DNA from: an uncultured Clostridium sp.
GTDB taxonomy: Bacteria > Bacillota > Clostridia > Lachnospirales > Lachnospiraceae
Direction: 5' to 3'
Length of the DNA stretch: 34,352 bases
Assembly: GCA_900555045.1 (NCBI GenBank)
Contig: USJW01000045.1
Coordinates: 1-34,352 of the forward strand
Shown in pieces: positions 16,161-23,823 of this stretch. A program made the translations under genes and the position numbers. The notes beneath the pieces are model-generated. The model saw only the letters and a program-made list of their open reading frames with translations. It was not told the origin of the DNA and did no database searches. Each line of letters starts with the position of its first letter. The stretch's first letter is position 1.

Positions 16161-16925
16161 ATGAGGGACCAGAGAATTAAAGATATGCAGGAATATATTA
16201 TGCAGCACCAGTCCGTGTCGCTGAAGGAGCTGTGCGACGTTTTCGACGTGTCCATGAACACGGTGCGCAGATATATCAACGAAATCACCGCTGACTCCAA
16301 CATAAAAAAAGTCTACGGGGGAGTCCGCGTCCAGTCGCCGGTCTCCAGTCTGGCTACCTTCACAGAGCGCAACCAGACCCAGAGCCTGGCAAAACAGCTG
16401 ATCGCCAGGAAGGCGGCTGAATTTATCCAGGAGAACGACATCATCTACATCGACTCAGGCACCACCACCATGCATTTGCTAAACTACATACCGGAGCACA
16501 TGCACGTGACCGTGATCACCAACAGCTACCACATCATCCACGCGGCCATCGACCGCCCGGAGATCACGCTTTTATGCCTGCCGGGCATGCTGGACCGCAG
16601 GACCCTCTCCTTCAACGGGGAGAATTTCAAGTACCTGGACGCGTTAAACATCCACAAGGCGTTCATGGCCTGCACCGGCCTCAGCCTTCACGACGGGGCG
16701 ACCAACTCCTTCTCCGCCGAGTTCACCAACAAAAAGATCGCCGTGCGCAAGGCGGACCAGATCTATCTCTTGGTGGACAGCAGCAAATTCGGCGCTTCCA
16801 CGCTGATGACCTACTGCCCGCTGTCCGAGATCGACTGCATCGTCACGGACAAGCTGCCGGAGCCGTCCATCTGCGAGGCGGTGGAGGCGTCGGGGAACTC
16901 CATCGTGCTCTGCGATAACCAGTAA
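16161..16925 (+). CDS. DeoR/GlpR-family transcriptional regulator (first of a pair)
   Basis: A 254-residue repressor type. The N-terminal winged helix covers residues 5-57 (SLKELCDVFDVSMNTVRRYI); the usual Asp in the TxRRD signature is Tyr here (RRY). The C-terminal sugar-phosphate sensor domain has IYIDSGTTT (95-103), VITNSYHI, and CTGLSLHDGATN. It is the divergent neighbour of the iolA operon and the natural candidate for its regulator. The second DeoR gene follows after 20 bases; the two line up without gaps over at least the first 100 residues, so they arose by duplication. Confidence 0.93.
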   Translation: MRDQRIKDMQEYIMQHQSVSLKELCDVFDVSMNTVRRYINEITADSNIKKVYGGVRVQSPVSSLATFTERNQTQSLAKQLIARKAAEFIQENDIIYIDSGTTTMHLLNYIPEHMHVTVITNSYHIIHAAIDRPEITLLCLPGMLDRRTLSFNGENFKYLDALNIHKAFMACTGLSLHDGATNSFSAEFTNKKIAVRKADQIYLLVDSSKFGASTLMTYCPLSEIDCIVTDKLPEPSICEAVEASGNSIVLCDNQ

Positions 16926-16945
16926 AACAGTCAGGAGGCGTTACT

Positions 16946-17752
16946 ATGGCAAAAGACCGGCTGATCCAGCTGGAGGAGTACATAAAGAACCAGCAGCGGG
17001 TGTCGCTCGAAGCCCTCTGCGAGAAATTTAATATCAGCATGAGCACCCTGCGGCGGGACATCAACGTGCTGGTGGAGCGCGGCGCCATACAGAAGGCTTA
17101 CGGCTCCGTGTTTTACAATTATTCCCACACGAAAATGATCCCCTTCCACGTCCGCAGCACCATCAACACCCGGGCCAAGCAGGCGGCCTGTGCGGCGGCT
17201 GCGCAGCTCATCTGCGACAACGACACCATCTACATCGACAGCGGCTCCACCACCGGCCATCTGATGGACTACCTGGCGGACCGGAAGAACCTCACCATCG
17301 TGACCAGCAACTTGGACATCGTGCTGCGGGCCACGTCCATGGAGAACATCCACTTGCTCGTGCTCCCCGGGGAGCTGAACCGCAAAAACAATTCCTTCTC
17401 GCCGGTGGTCGGGATGGAGGTGCTCCAGAACCTGAACTTCTCCAAGGCGTTCATGGCGGCCTCCGGTCTGACGCTGGCGGACGGCTTCTCGCACAGCTAC
17501 ATCACGGAGCGCCCCCTAAAACAGGCGGTTTTGGAGAAAGCCGCCAAGCGCTACTTTGTGATCGACAGCAGCAAATTCGGCGTCAAGGCCCTGCTCGGCC
17601 TCTGCCCCGTCGACTGCGCCGACGCCATCTGCACGGATTTTATGCCGCCCGCGGAGTATGTCGCCTACTGCGAGGACCACGGCATCCGCCTGGTGCTTCC
17701 GCCGGGGTCCGCGGATATTTCCGGGGAAGAACCAGATTTTCCATCCACTTAA
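16946..17752 (+). CDS. DeoR/GlpR-family transcriptional regulator (second of a pair)
   Basis: A 268-residue paralogue of the gene before it. The helix-turn-helix has the canonical STLRRDI (33-39), and the effector loop is IYIDSGSTT (95-103), at the same positions as in the first copy. ASGLTLADGFSHSY matches the second sensor loop. CAGGAGG stands upstream of the ATG. A co-transcribed DeoR pair could act as heteromers, or one could serve the iol-type operon and the other the isomerase/oxidoreductase pair that ends at the shared terminator. Confidence 0.93.
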   Translation: MAKDRLIQLEEYIKNQQRVSLEALCEKFNISMSTLRRDINVLVERGAIQKAYGSVFYNYSHTKMIPFHVRSTINTRAKQAACAAAAQLICDNDTIYIDSGSTTGHLMDYLADRKNLTIVTSNLDIVLRATSMENIHLLVLPGELNRKNNSFSPVVGMEVLQNLNFSKAFMAASGLTLADGFSHSYITERPLKQAVLEKAAKRYFVIDSSKFGVKALLGLCPVDCADAICTDFMPPAEYVAYCEDHGIRLVLPPGSADISGEEPDFPST

Positions 17753-17773
17753 AAACGCGCCGTCCGGCGCGCG

Positions 17774-17841
17774 AAAAAGGCCCGCGAGAGCGGCGCAAAA
17801 CCCAATTGGGTCTCTGTGCGCCGCCCCCGCGGGCCTTATTT
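17774..17841. terminator. Long bidirectional terminator
   Basis: Nested arms GGCCCGCG (17779-17786)/CGCGGGCC (17828-17835), GCGGCGCA/TGCGCCGC and an inner ACCCAATTGGGT make one long hairpin, with A5 on the left and TTATTT on the right. It separates the convergent DeoR and isomerase genes. A smaller hairpin (CGCGCC-GTCC-GGCGCG) lies just before, at 17756-17771. Confidence 0.85.
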
Positions 17842-17844
17842 GCC

Positions 17845-18696
17845 TTAAACGCGGTCGTAAATCTCCTGCAAAAACGCCACGTCGCTGTGGAAGCGCTCCT
17901 TGCTGGAGTTCTCCAGCAGCATGGCGATGTGGGGCTTGTTCTCCTTCACCAGCTTCATGAGCGGCTCATAGCAGAACAGTCCCTCGCCCACATGGCGGAA
18001 CACCTGCCGCTGCCCCTCGAACTCAAAATCCTTCACGTGCAGCGCACTGATCCGGTCGCCGTAGTAGGCGAACGCCTTCTCGATCACCTGCCGCTGCTCC
18101 TCCGGGTCCACCTGGTCCGGGTGGATCAGGTTCACCGCGTCCAGAATCACCTCCACGTTGGGGGAGTCGATGTCCTCCAGGAAGCGCTTCATCCGCGCCG
18201 GGCTGTACAGCGTGTGGTCGAACACGCCCTCCACGCCCACGATCACGCCCAGCTTCTGCGCGGCCGCCACGATCTCCCGCATGCTCTTTAGTAACAGCTG
18301 GTAGGCGTCCTCGGTGTAGCTCTCCGGGTTCACCCGCATGTTCGGGTCCATGCGCCCGGTCTCCGTGCCCACCATGTCGGCCCCGATCATCCGGGCGTAC
18401 TTTAAGTGCTCGATGAAACGGGCCACCTCCGCCTGCCGCTTGGACTCGATGGGGTTGGTGGGGTTGATGTAGCAGCCCAAAACCGCCACGTGCACGTCGT
18501 TCTTCTCCAGCAGCGAGCCCACATAGCGGGCAAGCCCCGCGCTGTAATGTCCCACCGAGAAATCATAATTGGATATGGATTTTCCGAAGGCCAGCTGGAT
18601 CTGGTGGATCCCGTTTGCCTTCACCTCCTCGAACAGCTGCTCCATCTCCATCTTCGGACAGAGATCATGGCAGCGCATACCTGCGTTAATCTTCAT
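17845..18696 (-). CDS. Sugar phosphate isomerase/epimerase, TIM barrel
   Basis: A 283-residue xylose-isomerase-like barrel, distinct from the one at 6.0-6.8 kb. Putative metal residues: E in VGVEGVF, D in VILDAVNL, H in SALHVKDF, E in LLENSS; METGRMDPN-like loop VGTETGRMDP is prominent. The start at 18696 (MKINAGMRCHD) is chosen because GAGGAGAG precedes it; a longer frame is only overlap with the upstream gene. It overlaps the end of the flavoprotein gene by 11 bases, so the two are translationally coupled. The substrate is unknown; an IolE/IolI-like role with the iol genes 2-3 kb away is possible. Confidence 0.86.
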   Translation of the reverse strand: MKINAGMRCHDLCPKMEMEQLFEEVKANGIHQIQLAFGKSISNYDFSVGHYSAGLARYVGSLLEKNDVHVAVLGCYINPTNPIESKRQAEVARFIEHLKYARMIGADMVGTETGRMDPNMRVNPESYTEDAYQLLLKSMREIVAAAQKLGVIVGVEGVFDHTLYSPARMKRFLEDIDSPNVEVILDAVNLIHPDQVDPEEQRQVIEKAFAYYGDRISALHVKDFEFEGQRQVFRHVGEGLFCYEPLMKLVKENKPHIAMLLENSSKERFHSDVAFLQEIYDRV

Positions 18697-19930
18697 TTGT
18701 ATCACTCTCCTCGTCTTTGCTCTGCATATACCGGTCCATGGCGTCGGCCACGATCTTGGAGTAGGCCACCGCCTCCACCACCGTCTTTGCGCCCAGCACC
18801 ACGTCGCCGGAGGCAAAAATTCCGTCCACCGTGGTCTCGCCGTTCTCGTCCGTCTGCAGCAGGCCGTTCTTGGTGGCCTTTAAGCCCTCGGTGGTGTTCA
18901 CCAGCTTGCTCTTTGGCCCCTGGCTGATGGAGATGATCACCGAGTCGGCGTACACCTGGCTGGTCTCCTCGGAGTACCCGGTCACGTTGCCCTCCTCGTC
19001 GCTTAGGACGTCCTTAAACACCGGGCCGTCGTCGTTGATCTCCACGATGCTCTTGTTAAACTCGAACTTAGCGCCGTCCAACATCGCGTACTGCGTCTCG
19101 TGCAGGCTGGCGTCGGAGCGGCTTCCCCTGGCGTAGAGCGTCACGTCGTGGGAGCCGTGGCGGATCGCCGTCCTGGCCACGTCCATGGCGGAGTTGCCCA
19201 CGCCGATGATCGCCACCCGGTCTCCCAGCTCGTAGGCGTCGGGGTTGGCCAGGTAGTCGATGGCAAAATGCACATTTCCCAGGGATTCGCCACGGATTCC
19301 CAGGGTCTTGGGCCGCCACACGCCGGTGCCGATAAAGATGCTCTGGTAGCCGTCCCGAAACAGGTCCTTGATCTCAAGCGCCCCGCCGATGGTGGTGTTG
19401 GGGCGGATCTTGATGCCGATGGACCGCAGCTTTTTCTTGTACCGCTCTAAGATGGTCTTTGGCAGGCGGAAATCCGGGATTCCGTACTGCAGCACGCCGC
19501 CGATCTTGTCCCTGGCGTCGAAGATCGTCACGCTGTACCCCTTCTTGGTCAGCAGGATGGCGATGGTAATCCCGGCCGGGCCCGCGCCGATGACCGCCAC
19601 CTTCTTGCCGTTTTTCGGCGCGCACTCGATCTTTATTCTCTCGAACATGGTGTCTGATATATAGTTTTCAATGCTGCTCACGTGGACGGGCTGCCCCTTG
19701 CGCCCCAGCACGCAGTGGCCCTCGCACTGCCGCTCGTGGTTGCAGACCAGCGAGCACACCAGCGACATGGGGTTGTTCTCAAAGGCCATGGCCCCGGCTT
19801 CCTCCAGACGCCCTTCCCGCATCGCCTTAATCATCATCGGGATCGGCGTGTGGATCGGACACCCCTGCTGACACATCGGTTTCTTACACTGGAGGCAGCG
19901 ATTTGCCTCGTCTAGTACATGAACTGCCAT
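18686..19930 (-). CDS. GltD-like FAD/Fe-S NAD(P)-dependent oxidoreductase
   Basis: A 414-residue flavoprotein of the glutamate synthase small-subunit / NfnB / dihydropyrimidine dehydrogenase N-terminal type. Eight cysteines for two 4Fe-4S clusters are present: C12, C15, C20, C24 and C59, C63, C69, C73. VAVIGAGPAG (111-120) binds FAD, VAIIGVGNSAMD binds NAD(P)H, and GIFASGDVVLGAKTVVEAVA closes the FAD site. AAGGAGGATAAGCATC gives the start. No glutamate synthase large subunit or other partner is near; the only operon partner is the downstream isomerase. It therefore likely passes electrons to an unlinked protein. Calling it GltD would be too specific. Confidence 0.88.
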   Translation of the reverse strand: MAVHVLDEANRCLQCKKPMCQQGCPIHTPIPMMIKAMREGRLEEAGAMAFENNPMSLVCSLVCNHERQCEGHCVLGRKGQPVHVSSIENYISDTMFERIKIECAPKNGKKVAVIGAGPAGITIAILLTKKGYSVTIFDARDKIGGVLQYGIPDFRLPKTILERYKKKLRSIGIKIRPNTTIGGALEIKDLFRDGYQSIFIGTGVWRPKTLGIRGESLGNVHFAIDYLANPDAYELGDRVAIIGVGNSAMDVARTAIRHGSHDVTLYARGSRSDASLHETQYAMLDGAKFEFNKSIVEINDDGPVFKDVLSDEEGNVTGYSEETSQVYADSVIISISQGPKSKLVNTTEGLKATKNGLLQTDENGETTVDGIFASGDVVLGAKTVVEAVAYSKIVADAMDRYMQSKDEESDTNED

Positions 19931-20060
19931 GATGCTTATCCTCCTTAAAGCGCTCTCTTCATTTTCTCTCGTTCAGTCGCATCATAGCACGCAGATAGGG
20001 GCCCCGCAATACGCAAAGCCCCATTTTTCTGCACTTTTTGGGAAACAGCCCGTCATCATT

Positions 20061-20654
20061 TTAACGTTTTTGGCCCCTAAACCCATTCTTTTCCATCACC
20101 GGTTTTAAGCCGAAAGGCCGCAGGACACCGGCTGTCTCCATCATTTTGGCCAGATAAAAAAATATCAGAGAATTGATCGGCCATGTGATCAGATTCTGTA
20201 CCACCTTCCCCGGCAGCAGCGCCAAGAACCCCTTTCCCAGCAGAAAGGACAGGAAGTAGGTGTTGAGAATCACGTTGCAGAACAGCGCCACACAAAACTG
20301 CGCCGCCAGGACCCGCCACAGCCGCAGGGGCTTCCCGTAAAAGAAGCAGCCGTAGATGCAGCCGGCGAGCATTGTCACCATGGTGAGCCCGGGGTTGAAG
20401 GCCCCTGTGGGCTTGGCTAAAAACTTCAGGATGTCCATGGAGCCGTTAAACAGCGCCCCCACCGCCGGGCCGAACATCCATGCCACGAATTTGTTCGGTA
20501 TTCCGGAGAAGCCGATCCGGACGGACGGCGTGATCTGCACGGAGAGCATGCCCAGGGCCAGGGCCGCCGCGCCCATCATGGCGCACACGGTGACCGTCCG
20601 AACCTGCTTAAACTCCTGTAAAGACCGGGTAAACAAAGTTGCTAATTTCTTCAT
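20061..20654 (-). CDS. folT: ECF transporter S component for folate (FolT)
   Basis: A 197-residue membrane protein with about six hydrophobic segments. The pattern RTVTVCAMMGAAALALGM, then IRIGFSGIPNKFVAWMFGPAVGALFNGSMDILKF and GLTMVTMLAGCIYGCFFYGKPLR, is typical of the FolT branch of ECF S components, which bind folate and dock to the shared EcfAAT module encoded elsewhere. The THF riboswitch upstream supports the folate substrate. The ATG at 20654 follows AAAGGAGGT; a longer reading would start inside the riboswitch hairpin. Confidence 0.9.
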   Translation of the reverse strand: MKKLATLFTRSLQEFKQVRTVTVCAMMGAAALALGMLSVQITPSVRIGFSGIPNKFVAWMFGPAVGALFNGSMDILKFLAKPTGAFNPGLTMVTMLAGCIYGCFFYGKPLRLWRVLAAQFCVALFCNVILNTYFLSFLLGKGFLALLPGKVVQNLITWPINSLIFFYLAKMMETAGVLRPFGLKPVMEKNGFRGQKR

Positions 20655-20663
20655 AAAAAAATT

Positions 20664-20700
20664 ACCTCCTTTGCAGACCTCTCGTACCACAAATGGAGAT
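20664..20700 (-). promoter_or_regulatory. Hairpin that hides the folT ribosome site
   Basis: In the mRNA, AUCUCC-A-UUUG (20700-20690) pairs with CAAA-GGAGGU (20673-20664), ten pairs with one bulged A and one G-U. The 3' arm is the Shine-Dalgarno sequence. It lies between the riboswitch and the folT start and suggests control of translation. Confidence 0.65.
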
Positions 20701-20720
20701 AATTAGACCTTATCCCAGTT

Positions 20721-20820
20721 GCAGCGGGATGCGGCCCACGTACCGCAAGGGTTATACCCTTTTCGTCCGGCTGACAACTCCCTGTTCAACCAGCACTTAA
20801 CGCACATAAGCCTACTCTGC
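20721..20820 (-). ncRNA. Tetrahydrofolate (THF) riboswitch
   Basis: Read leftward this matches the THF-I aptamer as I know it from Firmicutes folT leaders. It opens with GCAGAGTAGG, continues with GTGCGTTAAGTGC, TGAACAGGGAGTTGTC and CGAAA, then GCGGT, and closes with CCGCATCCCGCTGC, so the two ends pair as P1. It binds tetrahydrofolate and represses the folate transporter. The order and spacing of these conserved pieces make the call firm. Confidence 0.92.
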
Positions 20821-20878
20821 ATTTCCATATTTTATTTTGGGGCGGTGGCCAAAGCCGGCCGCCGCTCGCTTGACTACT

Positions 20879-20906
20879 ACTATACACGATATTTTAAAAT
20901 ATGCAA
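20879..20906 (-). promoter_or_regulatory. Promoter of the THF riboswitch-folT transcript
   Basis: TTGCAT (20906-20901), 16 bases, TATAGT (20884-20879) on the minus strand, about 60 bases upstream of the aptamer. Confidence 0.6.
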
Positions 20907-20928
20907 GTAAAACTTTGCAGGTGAAATT

Positions 20929-21954
20929 CTACAGCGCCTCCCAGAAAAACATCCCGTTCTCCTCGGTCCGCAGCACGAAATCCTCCTCGCACAGGTATTC
21001 CAGGCAGGAGAAGGTCTTGGAGATCACCATCTTCAGCTTGATAAACTGGGCCTCGTCGGCGGGAACCCGCTCCATCCCGTAGGCCAGGCAGGCCACCTCC
21101 CTGGTGGTCATCCGCTTGTGGCCGTGGACCAGGATGCTGCGGATCATGTCCGTCTTGTCCAGGTAGGAGAACACGATCCGGTTCACCGTCCCGGCCAGGT
21201 CCGTCACCGGCCCGTTGTGTGCGGGCAGAATCAAGCAGTCCGCGTAGTGGTGCTTGACGTACTCCAGGGACTTAAAATACTTGCCCAAAAGTCCCTCATC
21301 CGGGTAGCTGGTGCCCACGATCGGCACGATCCCGTTGATCACTTGGTCGGCGATAAACAGAAGCTTCTTCTCCTCGTCGTACAGTCCCAGCTGCCCGTAG
21401 GTATGGCCGGAGAGCGGCACCGCTCTCAGATGGTAGTCCCCGTAGTCGAACGCATCCCCGGGCGCCGCCGGCGTGTAGTAGAAGCCGGGGATGTCGAACT
21501 CCCAGCCCTTCTCGCTCTCGGCCCTGCGGTTGATCTCCATGAACATCTCCCAGACCTCGGGCGTTCCCTCCTGCGTGATTCCCACGCTCTGCAACACCTG
21601 CGGCTGGTTCTCCGCCGCCCCGTGGCTGTGGTTGTAGTACAGGCAGTCGTAGCAGTGCCGGTCCTCCAGGCGGTTCATAAACAGTCGGGCGCCCCGCTCC
21701 GCATAGACGCTGGCCAAGCCGCAGTGGTCGTGGTGCTTGTGGGTGAGGAAAATGTCCAGCTGATCGTAGCGGATCCCCAGCTGCTCAAGCACTCCCTCCA
21801 TCACATCCAGGCAGTCCCGGTTGCGAAAGCCTGCGTCCACCATCAGGCTTCGGCCGCCCTCTTTTCCCTTGATGATAAATATTTTGATCTCACTTACGCT
21901 GAGCTGACTGCTGTGCAGCTCCACCTCAAAAATCCCCGGTGCGCGCTCAATCAT
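20929..21954 (-). CDS. Metallo-beta-lactamase-fold hydrolase
   Basis: A 341-residue MBL-fold enzyme of the glyoxalase II/RNase Z-like superfamily with metal motif THKHHDH (71-77: H72, H74, D76, H77), SLMVDAGF before it, LSGHTYGQLGLYDEEKKLLFIADQVI (next His and bridging Asp) and LPAHNGPV (last His). The C-terminal ~100 residues look like the winged-helix add-on seen in LACTB2-type members. Of two ATGs (21960, 21954), the second has GAGAGG at a better distance. It overlaps the PAP2 gene by eight bases. The substrate is unknown. Confidence 0.88.
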   Translation of the reverse strand: MIERAPGIFEVELHSSQLSVSEIKIFIIKGKEGGRSLMVDAGFRNRDCLDVMEGVLEQLGIRYDQLDIFLTHKHHDHCGLASVYAERGARLFMNRLEDRHCYDCLYYNHSHGAAENQPQVLQSVGITQEGTPEVWEMFMEINRRAESEKGWEFDIPGFYYTPAAPGDAFDYGDYHLRAVPLSGHTYGQLGLYDEEKKLLFIADQVINGIVPIVGTSYPDEGLLGKYFKSLEYVKHHYADCLILPAHNGPVTDLAGTVNRIVFSYLDKTDMIRSILVHGHKRMTTREVACLAYGMERVPADEAQFIKLKMVISKTFSCLEYLCEEDFVLRTEENGMFFWEAL

Positions 21955-22489
21955 TGACATCACCTCTCTGTCTCTTAAAACGCGGCCCTTTTTCCAATAT
22001 CCGGTGGACAGCCGCCGCAATGGCCGTCCCCAGAAGCGCTCCAAAAAGCACATCCGTCGGAAAATGCACGAACAGATACAGCCTGGAAAACGCGATCAGC
22101 GCCGCCAGCAAAAGCGCCCACAGCCCCCACCTCCTGTTGTACAGGAAAATGCTCACCGCGGACTCGAAGCTGGCCAGCGTGTGCCCGGAGGGGAATGAGA
22201 AATCCCTGGGGCTCTGGACTAACAGCGTCACCGCCGGGTCCAGCCAGCACGGCCTCTGCCTGGCCACCATGGGTTTTAAAAACACGTGGCCGATGACAAG
22301 GCCGATCGCCATGGACAGTCCCATGGCGAGCCCGATCTTGCGCGTCCTCTTTCCGCACAGGAGCAGCACCGCCAGCAGAATCCAAAACCACCCGCTCTCC
22401 CCCAGGAACGTGATCCCGGTCATGAGCTCATCCAAAAACGGTGTATGCAGCTTTTGGAGCATATACAGCAATGTAAATTCCATATCCAA
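21947..22489 (-). CDS. PAP2-family phosphatase
   Basis: A 180-residue membrane phosphatase acting on lipid phosphates such as undecaprenyl diphosphate or phosphatidic acid. The three motifs are K-x6-RP (KPMVARQRP), FPSGHTLASFESAV, and SRLYLFVHFPTDVLFG. Five or six membrane segments are visible. Either TTG at 22489 or ATG at 22483 can start it; AAGGA is better placed for the TTG. The downstream hydrolase gene overlaps its end. Confidence 0.9.
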   Translation of the reverse strand: MDMEFTLLYMLQKLHTPFLDELMTGITFLGESGWFWILLAVLLLCGKRTRKIGLAMGLSMAIGLVIGHVFLKPMVARQRPCWLDPAVTLLVQSPRDFSFPSGHTLASFESAVSIFLYNRRWGLWALLLAALIAFSRLYLFVHFPTDVLFGALLGTAIAAAVHRILEKGPRFKRQRGDVND

Positions 22490-22664
22490 TTAAACTTCAT
22501 CCTTCCCGAAGCATCCGCCCTCATTCTCCCCATTATATACTACGGTTTTGCAAATTGCAAGGCAGGCGCCGGAGGGGTGGCAGGCAATTGCCCGACGATT
22601 CCTGCCCCTTTCCCCATGATATCGTTAATTTTTTATCAAAGTTTATGGAATTTTAATAAAAACC

Positions 22665-22692
22665 TTGCTTTTTTGAAAATCTATGGTACAAT
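22665..22692 (+). promoter_or_regulatory. Promoter of the EIIC-like gene
   Basis: TTGCTT (22665-22670), 16 bases, TACAAT (22687-22692), 53 bases before the start codon. Confidence 0.6.
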
Positions 22693-22745
22693 CCCTTTCA
22701 ATTGCGAAAAACTTTTCCACGAAAATCCACAAGGAGCGTACAGCC

Positions 22746-23762
22746 ATGTCAAATGTCAAGGAGTTTCTCAAGAAAAAGAATGTCAACATCACCGTGCAAA
22801 CCTACTTAATCGACGCGCTGGGCGCCATGGCCTTCGGCCTGTTCGCCTCTCTGCTGATCGGAACCATCTTCGACACGCTGGGACAGCAGCTACATATCGA
22901 GAGTTTCAACGTGATCGCCCAGTACGCCAAGAGCGCCACCGGAGCCGCCCTGGGCGTCGCCATCGCCCACGCCCTAAAGGCCCCGCAGCTGGTGCTCTTC
23001 TCCGCCGCCACCGTCGGCATTGCCGGCAACACCTTAGGCGGCCCGGTGGGCGCCCTGGTCGCCACCGTGGTGGCTGCGGAGCTTGGCAAGATCGTTTCCA
23101 AGGAGACGCGCCTTGACATCATCGTCACCCCCGGCGTCACCATCATCTCCGGCGTGCTCATCGCGCAGTTCGTAGGCCCCGCCGTGGCCGGCTTCATGGA
23201 CTGGTTCGGCACCCTGGTGAAAACCGCCACGGAGATGCAGCCCTTCTTCATGGGAATCCTCGTGTCCGCCCTGATCGGCGTGGCCCTGACGCTCCCCATC
23301 AGCAGCGCCGCCATCTGCATCGCCCTGTCGCTCGACGGTCTGGCGGGAGGCGCCGCCACCGCCGGCTGCTGCGCCCAGATGATCGGCTTTGCGGTCATGA
23401 GCTACCGCGAGAACAAGATCGGCGGGCTGATGGCCCAGGGCTTGGGCACCAGCATGCTGCAGATGGGCAACATCGTGTTGAACCCGCGGATCTGGATTCC
23501 GCCCACGCTGGCCTCCATGATCACCGGGCCGGTGGCCACCATGGTGTTCCGGCTGGAGAACATCCCCGCCGGCTCCGGCATGGGCACCTGCGGCCTGGTG
23601 GGCCCCATCGGCGTGTTCACCGCCATGGGCGGCGGCGCCAACATGTGGCTCGGCATCCTGTTGGTCTGCTTCGTGCTCCCGGCGGTGCTGACCTTCATCT
23701 TCGGCGAGATCTTAAGAAAGATCGGCTGGATCAAACCCGGGGACTTAAAACTGGATCTGTAA
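22746..23762 (+). CDS. PTS EIIC-like integral membrane protein
   Basis: A 338-residue protein with about ten hydrophobic segments, matching the EIIC-like family found alone in Firmicutes (PTS_EIIC_2 type). Seen: LIDALGAMAFGLFASLLIGTIFDTLGQQ near the N-terminus, DIIVTPGVTIISGVL, PISSAAICIALSLDGLAGGAATAGCCAQMIGFAVMSYREN in the middle and MGTCGLVGPIGVFTAMG near the C-terminus. AAGGAG nine bases before ATG at 22746 gives the start. No EIIA or EIIB gene is linked, so transport by phosphotransfer is unproven; a permease-like role without phosphorylation is possible. Confidence 0.83.
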   Translation: MSNVKEFLKKKNVNITVQTYLIDALGAMAFGLFASLLIGTIFDTLGQQLHIESFNVIAQYAKSATGAALGVAIAHALKAPQLVLFSAATVGIAGNTLGGPVGALVATVVAAELGKIVSKETRLDIIVTPGVTIISGVLIAQFVGPAVAGFMDWFGTLVKTATEMQPFFMGILVSALIGVALTLPISSAAICIALSLDGLAGGAATAGCCAQMIGFAVMSYRENKIGGLMAQGLGTSMLQMGNIVLNPRIWIPPTLASMITGPVATMVFRLENIPAGSGMGTCGLVGPIGVFTAMGGGANMWLGILLVCFVLPAVLTFIFGEILRKIGWIKPGDLKLDL

Positions 23763-23768
23763 AAGGGC

Positions 23769-23808
23769 AAAGTACGGCGGCTGCTTCCTGCGGCCGCCGC
23801 ACTTTTTT
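23769..23808 (+). terminator. Terminator of the EIIC-like gene
   Basis: AAAGT-A-CGGCGGC (23769-23781) pairs with GCCGCCG-C-ACTTT (23793-23805) with one A-C mismatch; six T follow. Confidence 0.85.
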
Positions 23809-23823
23809 GGGGCAGACAAAAAA

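Noticed and set aside
18686..19930. Glutamate synthase small subunit proper
   Set aside because: No gltB in the window and a sugar isomerase as only operon partner; general family name kept instead.
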